DNA of 6,142 bases, from contig JAGGRU010000062.1 in assembly GCA_021159425.1 (NCBI GenBank), positions 1 to 6,142 on the forward strand, given 5' to 3'. Of this stretch, positions 1-4,447 are shown in pieces. A program made the position numbers and the translations under genes. The DNA comes from Sulfurovum sp. (GTDB taxonomy: Bacteria > Campylobacterota > Campylobacteria > Campylobacterales > Sulfurovaceae). The first letter of the stretch is position 1. Each line of letters begins with the position of its first letter. A model generated the notes under the pieces. It ran no database searches. It worked only from the letters and a program-made list of their open reading frames with translations, and was not told the DNA's origin.

Positions 1-61
1 AACTACCGTTTTTAAATGGCGTAATTATTGCGGTTGTTGCACCTGTAATGTAGTTATTCAT
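1..61 (-). CDS. dapA: 4-hydroxy-tetrahydrodipicolinate synthase, N-terminal fragment
   Basis: Only the first 20 codons are inside the window; the gene runs off the left edge. The translation begins MNNYITGATTAIITPFKNGS. The segment G-A-x-T-A-x-I-T-P-F-K-N-G is the usual start of DapA in Campylobacter and Helicobacter. DapA condenses pyruvate with aspartate semialdehyde in the cytoplasm, the first committed step to diaminopimelate (peptidoglycan) and lysine. The catalytic lysine and the rest of the TIM barrel lie outside. The ATG overlaps the stop codon of the upstream M16 peptidase gene as TAATG, sharing base 61. An AGGA ribosome binding site (70-73) lies inside the end of that gene, 8 nt before the ATG, so translational coupling is likely. 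The same order (M16 peptidase then dapA) is known from H. pylori, which supports the call despite the short fragment. Confidence 0.85.
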   Translation of the reverse strand, partial: MNNYITGATTAIITPFKNGS

Positions 62-1416
62 TATTTTTGTCCTGCTTGTTCTATTTCAGATTTTTCTGCT
101 TGTTTTTTGAGTATCACTGTAGTTGAAAGTGAGTGGTCAAAATACTTTTTAGCGACTTCGCTAATATCGTTGAGTGTAATTTTATCCAATTTCTCTTCAT
201 ATTCAAGTAAAGGTTTTATATTTCCCTTCACATAGTAGTCTCCATAGAGTCCTGCTACCGAAGCTGAACTCTCCAAAGAGTAGATGAACTCTGCTTTTGT
301 ATTGATCTTGACTTTGTCAAGTTCAGCCTGGGTTACGTCACCATTTTTAAGTTTTTCCAACTCTGAAAGTATCTCTTTCTCTACAGCTTCAGGTTCTACA
401 CCCGGTGCACAAAGTGCCATGATGAGAAACACACCCGGGTCTTTTAACTCCATATTGTAACCGTAGATCTGATTGACCAGTTGTTTTTCCTGTACAAGCT
501 TTTTCTCAAAACGCGAAGATTTCCCGGAACTCAAAATTTGGCTAATTGCAGAAAGTGCTATCTGGTCTTCATGTTCAAAGTTTGGAATAGAATAGGTAAT
601 AGCCAAAGTATCGACTTTATTACTCTCTTTATGAAGTACAGCTCTTTTAGCTCCATCTACTTTTGGTTCAACTGCTATGACCTTTGGAATTTTATGTTCA
701 TTTTTGATCTTTCCAAAATGTTTCTCTGCCTCAGTAAAAACATCTTCCGGTTTAATGTCACCTGCTACAATAAGTGTGGCATTGTTAGGTTGATAGTAGC
801 GTTTGTAAAAATCTCTAATATCTTCGATCTTCCAGTTCAATATATCTTCCATGAATCCAATAGGCAGCCAGTGGTAAGGGTGGTATGTAAAGTGTGTGTT
901 AAAAAGTCTGAAATACATGTAACCCATAGGATTGTTGTCTGTTCTTAAACGTCTCTCTTCTGCTACCACATCACGCTCTTTCTGAAACTCTTCATCTGTC
1001 AATTTCAGGTTGTGCATCAACTCTGCAAAAAGATCAAAGGTCATAGCCATATTTTTACTGGCTGTTTTGATGTAATAATGTGTATGGTCAAAACCGGTAG
1101 CCGCATTATTCACTCCGCCACGACTTTTAACGATCGTGTCAAACTCACCCTCTTTGAGTTTCTCTGTCGATTTGAAACTCAAGTGCTCAAGCATATGTGC
1201 CATACCGCTTTTACCCATGACTTCGTTTCTACTTCCGACCTTATAGTAAATATCTGTAGTGATCACACCTGAATCATTGTCCATAGGGATCACAACGATC
1301 TCTAAACCGTTATCCAGTGTTTTTGTAAAATGTTTTGGTAATGAGTTTGCCATGAGTGCTCCTGATAATACAATCAATCCGAAAATTGATTTGCTAATTA
1401 TTTGTTTTAAATTCAT
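61..1416 (-). CDS. M16 family zinc peptidase, secreted (pitrilysin/PqqL-like)
   Basis: The product has 451 residues, the normal length of a single-unit M16B peptidase. Residues 1-23 are a signal peptide: a basic start, a hydrophobic core IFGLIVLSGALMA and a probable cleavage near residues 20-23. There is no lipobox cysteine, so a periplasmic location is inferred. The inverted zinc motif HxxEH is HMLEH, with H74 and H78 as ligands and E77 as catalytic base. The third ligand is E154 in the block ERDVVAEE (147-154), at the usual distance. The C-terminal domain carries the family element SSGKSSRF (296-303). M16 enzymes bind metal and cut peptides inside a closed clamshell; the substrate here is unknown. 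The ATG at 1416 is preceded by GGAG (1427-1430), 10 nt upstream. H. pylori has the same neighbours, pyrD and dapA; its homologue has been labelled pqqE, but no PQQ pathway is visible here. Confidence 0.93.
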   Translation of the reverse strand: MNLKQIISKSIFGLIVLSGALMANSLPKHFTKTLDNGLEIVVIPMDNDSGVITTDIYYKVGSRNEVMGKSGMAHMLEHLSFKSTEKLKEGEFDTIVKSRGGVNNAATGFDHTHYYIKTASKNMAMTFDLFAELMHNLKLTDEEFQKERDVVAEERRLRTDNNPMGYMYFRLFNTHFTYHPYHWLPIGFMEDILNWKIEDIRDFYKRYYQPNNATLIVAGDIKPEDVFTEAEKHFGKIKNEHKIPKVIAVEPKVDGAKRAVLHKESNKVDTLAITYSIPNFEHEDQIALSAISQILSSGKSSRFEKKLVQEKQLVNQIYGYNMELKDPGVFLIMALCAPGVEPEAVEKEILSELEKLKNGDVTQAELDKVKINTKAEFIYSLESSASVAGLYGDYYVKGNIKPLLEYEEKLDKITLNDISEVAKKYFDHSLSTTVILKKQAEKSEIEQAGQK

Positions 1417-1430
1417 ATATTATTTTCTCC

Positions 1431-1450
1431 GTAGGGTCGGTTCACCGACC
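1431..1450 (+). repeat. REP-like element copy A
   Basis: The copy reads GTAGGGTCGGTTCACCGACC: a GTAG head followed by a palindrome with a 7-bp stem, or a 6-bp stem around TTCA. It forms an inverted pair with copy B, 24 bp away. Its GTAG end directly touches the GGAG ribosome binding site (1427-1430) of the M16 peptidase gene. Copies A and B are complementary over 20 positions with one mismatch, so a long alternative stem is possible. Confidence 0.9.
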
Positions 1451-1474
1451 ATTGTATCTATTGTGATCCTTGAA

Positions 1475-1494
1475 GGTCGGTAAACCGACCCTAC
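1475..1494 (-). repeat. REP-like element copy B
   Basis: On the minus strand this reads GTAGGGTCGGTTTACCGACC, identical to copies C and D. It starts 4 bp after the pyrD stop codon and faces copy A, giving an inverted doublet that spans 1431-1494 of the 82-bp gap. The flanking bases CGC before GTAG are shared with copy D, so the element may extend slightly beyond 20 bp. Confidence 0.9.
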
Positions 1495-1498
1495 GCGA

Positions 1499-2563
1499 CT
1501 ATTTCCAATCTGCTCCGATAGCTTCGCTTATATGTTTATATCCATCTTCCTGTAAAAGTTTGATGAGTCCTTCATTGATCTCTTTAATAAGTGCCGGACC
1601 TTTGTAGATCAGCATTGAATAAACCTGTACAAGTGATGCTCCTGCTTTTATACGTTTGTACGCTTCCTCAGCAGAGTCTATCCCCCCTACAGAAATAAGC
1701 AGTGTTTTCCCGTAAAGTTCTTTTCCAATGGCTCTGAAGAGTTGGTAAGACTTCTCTGTAAGCAAAGCCCCTGAAATACCACCAAAATCTTTTGCATGTT
1801 CTGTAAGCGAATAATCTATCGTTGTATTGGTGGCAATGATCCCTGCTGCTCCTGCATTTACAGCTGTTTTACAGAGTGTTATGGCATCTTCAGCTGTCAT
1901 ATCCGGAGCGATCTTCAGTAATACAGGCTGAGAAGTGATCTCTTTAGCCAATGCAAAAATAGCAGATATGAACTCTTCATTCTGCAAGTCTCTTAAGCCA
2001 GGTGTGTTTGGAGAAGAGATGTTAATAACGATGTAGTCACCGTAGTCTTTAAATGCTCTGAAAAGTGTTTCGTAGTCTTTCAGTGCATCTTCTTCTGAAG
2101 TCAGTTTGTTTTTTCCAATGTTAATGCCAAGAGGATAGTCAAAAAAGTAGAGTTTTTTGAGTTGTTGCAACATAAAGTCTTTACCTTTGTTGTTGAACCC
2201 CATAGCATTTTGGATGGAAGAGTCTTCTATGAGTCTGAACAGTCTAGGTTTTGCATTTCCCTCTTGAGGCTTAGGTGTGACAGTTCCAATTTCTGTAAAT
2301 CCAAATCCAAGTGTCGGCATAGCAGAAATGTACTGACCGTCTTTGTCAAAACCTGCACCAAGCCCTACAGGGTTTTGAAAGGTACGTCCAAAGATCTCCT
2401 GGCTGATGATCGCTTCGGTCACAAAATTCTGATCTTTCATTGTGCGTAAAATGACAGGGAAATGTGAAGCGGTTCTTAAACCTAAGCCGGCAAGGGTATG
2501 TGCGGTTTCTGGTTCAAATTTAAAAAGTATTTTTTTGAGGTTTTGGTAGGAAAATAATGACAA
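1499..2563 (-). CDS. pyrD: Dihydroorotate dehydrogenase (quinone), class 2
   Basis: The enzyme oxidises dihydroorotate to orotate in pyrimidine synthesis and passes electrons to membrane quinone. The product has 354 residues, normal for class 2. Residues 1-40 form the N-terminal helical extension that docks on the inner face of the cytoplasmic membrane; class 1 enzymes lack it. FMN and substrate motifs are present in order: GAGFDK (69-74), NAMGFNN (119-125), NISSPNTPGLRDLQ (181-194) with S184 as catalytic base, KIAPD (218-222), ATNTT (244-248), SVGGI (291-295) and GASLVQVYS (308-316). The C-terminal EAIGAD matches Helicobacter PyrD. The start is TTG, chosen because GGAG lies 6 nt upstream, no in-frame ATG is available before codon 42, and the N-terminal helix would otherwise be lost. 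It is followed by the M16 gene after a REP-like doublet, probably in one transcript with it and dapA. Confidence 0.97.
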   Translation of the reverse strand: MSLFSYQNLKKILFKFEPETAHTLAGLGLRTASHFPVILRTMKDQNFVTEAIISQEIFGRTFQNPVGLGAGFDKDGQYISAMPTLGFGFTEIGTVTPKPQEGNAKPRLFRLIEDSSIQNAMGFNNKGKDFMLQQLKKLYFFDYPLGINIGKNKLTSEEDALKDYETLFRAFKDYGDYIVINISSPNTPGLRDLQNEEFISAIFALAKEITSQPVLLKIAPDMTAEDAITLCKTAVNAGAAGIIATNTTIDYSLTEHAKDFGGISGALLTEKSYQLFRAIGKELYGKTLLISVGGIDSAEEAYKRIKAGASLVQVYSMLIYKGPALIKEINEGLIKLLQEDGYKHISEAIGADWK

Positions 2564-2569
2564 TGTTGT

Positions 2570-2573
2570 CTCC
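2570..2573 (-). promoter_or_regulatory. Ribosome binding site fixing the pyrD TTG start
   Basis: GGAG on the minus strand lies 6 nt before the TTG codon at 2561-2563. The spacing is close to ideal, and no ATG or GTG start lies in frame nearby. Confidence 0.75.
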
Positions 2574-2591
2574 GATACAATAATGGGTGAT

Positions 2592-2597
2592 ATTATA
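2592..2597 (-). promoter_or_regulatory. Probable -10 box of the pyrD promoter
   Basis: A perfect TATAAT occurs on the minus strand about 28 nt before the pyrD TTG. This would give a leader of about 20 nt holding the GGAG site. No convincing -35 hexamer is seen at the matching distance, which is usual for sigma-70 promoters in Campylobacterota. The call rests on the box and its position only. Confidence 0.55.
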
Positions 2598-2640
2598 TCG
2601 AATTAGAATTAATGGAGAGAGGAATATATTTCTACATCAC

Positions 2641-2660
2641 GTAGGGTCGGTTTACCGACC
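2641..2660 (+). repeat. REP-like element copy C
   Basis: The copy reads GTAGGGTCGGTTTACCGACC with a perfect hairpin. It has the same orientation as copy D, 212 bp away, unlike the two inverted pairs elsewhere in the window. It lies upstream of the pyrD promoter. Just before it a CTAC at 2632-2635 could pair with its GTAG, possibly the remnant of a lost partner, although four bases are weak evidence. Confidence 0.9.
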
Positions 2661-2751
2661 ATTAATTTGGATGTGTTTTTTTGTATTTCCTTTGTGTCCT
2701 AACTGTGGCGTTGTTTCTCTCTTCTACCCCAAGGGCACTTCCTCACTTCGT

Positions 2752-2795
2752 TCACGGCGTTTTTTTAGAAAAAACGAAGCAAAAAAGCGTCGTGA
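2752..2795. repeat. Imperfect inverted repeat, 15-bp arms
   Basis: The left arm TCACGGCGTTTTTTT (2752-2766) and the right arm AAAAAAGCGTCGTGA (2781-2795) are complementary with two mismatches, around a 14-nt loop. A competing perfect stem of 8 bp (2758-2765 with 2769-2776) shares the left arm, so two alternative folds are possible. No T-run follows on the minus strand, so it does not look like a standard terminator for cysS. Confidence 0.7.
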
Positions 2796-2838
2796 CTCTC
2801 GAATCGCTATGCTTTCAAGGGCGTTCGCCACGACAGGA

Positions 2839-2851
2839 CACGCTTTGCGTG
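2839..2851. repeat. Short perfect hairpin
   Basis: CACGC-TTT-GCGTG is a perfect 5-bp stem with a 3-nt loop, in the transcribed region just after the cysS stop codon and copy D. It is one of the cluster of small palindromes in this gap. No T-tract follows on either strand that would make it a clear terminator. Confidence 0.6.
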
Positions 2852-2872
2852 ATTAATATTTAAGACTTACGC

Positions 2873-2892
2873 GTAGGGTCGGTTTACCGACC
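2873..2892 (+). repeat. REP-like element copy D
   Basis: GTAGGGTCGGTTTACCGACC, identical to copy C and to copy B read on the minus strand. It ends 2 bp from the cysS stop codon, so the hairpin would form directly at the 3' end of the cysS message. The three bases before GTAG (GCG at 2871-2873 overlapping its G) also match the flank of copy B. Confidence 0.9.
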
Positions 2893-2894
2893 AT

Positions 2895-4295
2895 TTATGC
2901 CTTTTCCCAAACCGTCCCGTCTGCCATATCCATAATAGAAATTCCCATAGCTAAGAGTTCATCACGGATTGCATCTGAACGCTCAAAATCTTTCTCTTTT
3001 TTAGCCTCAGAACGTTCTGCTATGAGTGTTTCTATTTTCTCTTTTTCATCTTCTGAAATACCTATTTGAAAATAAGTAAAAGGTTCCTGTCCACCAAAAC
3101 CTAAAAGTGTATCTATGAACTCAATATTTGCCAAAGTCTCTTTTTTAAGGGCTTTGCTTTTAGGTTCTTTATCAAAGCTATCATTGGTGTTTCCGATCAT
3201 TTCATCTATTACTGCGAGTGCAGTTGAAATGTTCAAGTCATCACCCATGGCATTAAGCAGTGCTTTTTTAAACTCTTTATTGACTGCTGAGCCTTTTCCC
3301 GGACTTACACGTTTTTTAAGTCTGTAGAGTTTGTCGAGTCTTTTTTTGGATGTTTGTAACTCTTCTTCTGAGAAATTGAAATCATTTCTGTAATGTACAG
3401 AATTCAGGTAGTAGCGTAGCACTTCTCCATCATACACTTTGAGTGCATCTTTAAGGAAAAAACTGTTTCCCAAAGATTTACTCATTTTCTCACCATCTAT
3501 CTGTACAAAACCGTTATGCATCCAGTATTTTGCCAGTTCATGTCCTGTGGCACAGCGACTTTGAGCTGCTTCATTCTCATGGTGAGGGAAGAGCAGGTCT
3601 GCTCCTCCACCGTGAATGTCTATGCTGTACTCATCTGAACCTGTAAAATGTTTCTCTATCATTGCTGAACACTCTATGTGCCAACCGGGACGACCTGAAG
3701 AGAAAGCTGTATCAAAACAGATGTCATCAGATCCTTTACATGCTTTCCAGAGTGCAAAGTCTTTAGGGTTTCTTTTTTCTGTGGTATGCTCTATACGGCT
3801 TTGATTGTCATCATCTTCACCTACCTGATGGGAGATCTCTCCATAATGGGCATCTTTAGAAGTATCAAAATAGACATCTCCCGTAGAGATCACATAAGCC
3901 ACATCTTTATCGATCAACTTCTGGATCATACTCTCTATAGCCTGTAGGGATTCCGTAGCTTTTGGTTCTATATCTGCCCTTTGTACTCCAAGTGCTGCCA
4001 TCTCTTCAAGGTATCGATCTATGTAAAACTCTGTGATCTCCTGCATAGATTTGCCCGTCTCTTCTACCTTTTTAATGATCTTGTCATCAATGTCGGTAAA
4101 GTTTTTTCCCATAGTGACTTTATAGTTCAAAGCTTTAAGTGTGCGAGAGAGCAGGTCAAAGGCAAGAGATGAGCGAGCATGCCCAAGGTGTGCATCATCA
4201 TATACTGTAGGACCGCAAACATAGATGCTTGCTTCACCTTCTTTAATGGGTTCAAAAGGGAGTTTTGTTTTTTGTACGCTGTCGTAGATGTGCAT
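2895..4295 (-). CDS. cysS: Cysteinyl-tRNA synthetase
   Basis: This cytoplasmic class I synthetase charges tRNA-Cys with cysteine. The product is 466 residues, close to the 461 of E. coli. The HIGH-type signature is HLGH (36-39) inside CGPTVYDDAHLGHARS, and KMSKS is at 270-274. The zinc site that selects cysteine is complete: C27, C209 (in GWHIEC), H238 and E242 (in PHHENE). The C-terminal part (about 310-466) is the helical anticodon-binding region and ends in GTVWEKA, as in Helicobacter. The frame is open to an ATG at 4331 (478 residues), but I chose the ATG at 4295. AAGG lies 7 nt before it, the family normally begins M-x-I-Y-D, and a TATAAT box lies inside the would-be extension. The gene follows murJ, as in H. 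pylori, and is separated from it by a REP-like pair and a tandem repeat. Confidence 0.96.
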   Translation of the reverse strand: MHIYDSVQKTKLPFEPIKEGEASIYVCGPTVYDDAHLGHARSSLAFDLLSRTLKALNYKVTMGKNFTDIDDKIIKKVEETGKSMQEITEFYIDRYLEEMAALGVQRADIEPKATESLQAIESMIQKLIDKDVAYVISTGDVYFDTSKDAHYGEISHQVGEDDDNQSRIEHTTEKRNPKDFALWKACKGSDDICFDTAFSSGRPGWHIECSAMIEKHFTGSDEYSIDIHGGGADLLFPHHENEAAQSRCATGHELAKYWMHNGFVQIDGEKMSKSLGNSFFLKDALKVYDGEVLRYYLNSVHYRNDFNFSEEELQTSKKRLDKLYRLKKRVSPGKGSAVNKEFKKALLNAMGDDLNISTALAVIDEMIGNTNDSFDKEPKSKALKKETLANIEFIDTLLGFGGQEPFTYFQIGISEDEKEKIETLIAERSEAKKEKDFERSDAIRDELLAMGISIMDMADGTVWEKA

Positions 4296-4302
4296 TTTTT
4301 TG

Positions 4303-4306
4303 CCTT
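4303..4306 (-). promoter_or_regulatory. Ribosome binding site supporting the shorter cysS start
   Basis: AAGG on the minus strand lies 7 nt before the ATG at 4293-4295. It would be inside the coding region if translation began at 4331, which argues for the shorter protein. Confidence 0.65.
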
Positions 4307-4322
4307 GAATTATAGTGATGTA

Positions 4323-4328
4323 ATTATA
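4323..4328 (-). promoter_or_regulatory. Probable -10 box of the cysS promoter
   Basis: A perfect TATAAT on the minus strand, about 28 nt before the preferred cysS ATG, predicts a start of transcription near 4316 and a leader of about 20 nt. It directly follows the alternative ATG (4329-4331), which would then not be in the message. A second TATAAT at 4309-4314 is too close to the ribosome binding site to serve well. The -35 position falls inside the heptamer repeat. Confidence 0.55.
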
Positions 4329-4339
4329 CACTAAGAATT

Positions 4340-4367
4340 AGAAATTAGAAATTAGAAATTAGAAATT
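4340..4367. repeat. Tandem heptamer repeat, four perfect AGAAATT units
   Basis: Four exact head-to-tail copies of AGAAATT (AATTTCT in the sense of cysS) are preceded by a degenerate six-base copy at 4334-4339. The array covers the expected -35 and upstream region of the cysS promoter, 12 to 39 bp from the -10 box. Short perfect arrays of this kind are prone to slippage, so the unit number may vary between strains. Confidence 0.9.
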
Positions 4368-4374
4368 TATGTAG

Positions 4375-4394
4375 GTAGGGTCGGTTGACCGACC
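4375..4394 (+). repeat. REP-like element copy E
   Basis: GTAGGGTCGGTTGACCGACC, with loop TTGA instead of TTTA and the stem unchanged. A second GTAG (4371-4374) precedes it, giving a tandem GTAGGTAG. It forms an inverted pair with copy F, 28 bp away. It lies just upstream of the heptamer array and the cysS promoter. Confidence 0.9.
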
Positions 4395-4422
4395 AATGAA
4401 ATATTCAAATTATTAAGAAAAT

Positions 4423-4442
4423 GGTCAGTGAACCGACCCTAC
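4423..4442 (-). repeat. REP-like element copy F
   Basis: On the minus strand this reads GTAGGGTCGGTTCACTGACC. It is the only copy with a stem change (C to T), which would still allow a G-U pair in RNA. It begins 5 bp after the murJ stop codon and faces copy E. Confidence 0.85.
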
Positions 4443-4447
4443 GAAAA

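Larger units (their letters stand above)
2661..2872. other. Structured non-coding interval between REP copies C and D
   Basis: This stretch separates cysS from the pyrD promoter region. By hand count 2721-2850 is about 50 percent G+C, clearly above the AT-rich flanks. It is dense in inverted repeats: arms 2752-2766 and 2781-2795; CGTTTTTT/AAAAAACG at 2758-2776; GTCGTG 2789-2794 with CACGAC 2829-2834; GGCG-TT-CGCC at 2820-2829; CACGC-TTT-GCGTG at 2839-2851. Open frames cross it on the plus strand (up to 89 codons), but none has a recognisable domain or a good ribosome binding site. It could be a dispersed intergenic element, an RNA, or the remnant of an insertion; I cannot choose from sequence alone. 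Confidence 0.5.

Noticed and set aside
481..948. Plus-strand open frame of 155 codons opposite the M16 peptidase gene
   Set aside because: It lies wholly antisense to a gene with an intact catalytic motif, its residues are Cys/Phe-rich as expected of a shadow frame, and it shows no family features. The antisense frame at 5376-5873 over murJ is rejected for the same reason.
1431..1494. CRISPR array
   Set aside because: The repeats are palindromic, alternate in orientation, are only 20 bp long, and the copies are scattered over 3 kb with genes between. There is no regular spacer pattern and no cas gene.
1431..1494. Rho-independent terminator after pyrD
   Set aside because: The hairpins are GC-rich enough, but no T-run follows either copy on the minus strand. 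Termination by another mechanism remains possible.
2587..2856. Plus-strand open frame of 89 codons, and a second of 60 codons at 2681-2863, in the cysS-pyrD gap
   Set aside because: Both run through a REP copy or the inverted repeats, lack a good ribosome site, have low-complexity basic ends and show no recognisable domain. They look like chance frames in structured DNA.
2641..2892. Classic IS or MITE with terminal inverted repeats
   Set aside because: The end copies are in direct orientation, no transposase fits in the interval, and no matching target-site duplication is visible beyond the copies.
4332..4447. T-box or other riboswitch upstream of cysS
   Set aside because: The gap is 116 bp and is taken up by REP copies, the heptamer array and the promoter. 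There is no T-box sequence and no room for specifier and antiterminator stems after the likely transcription start.
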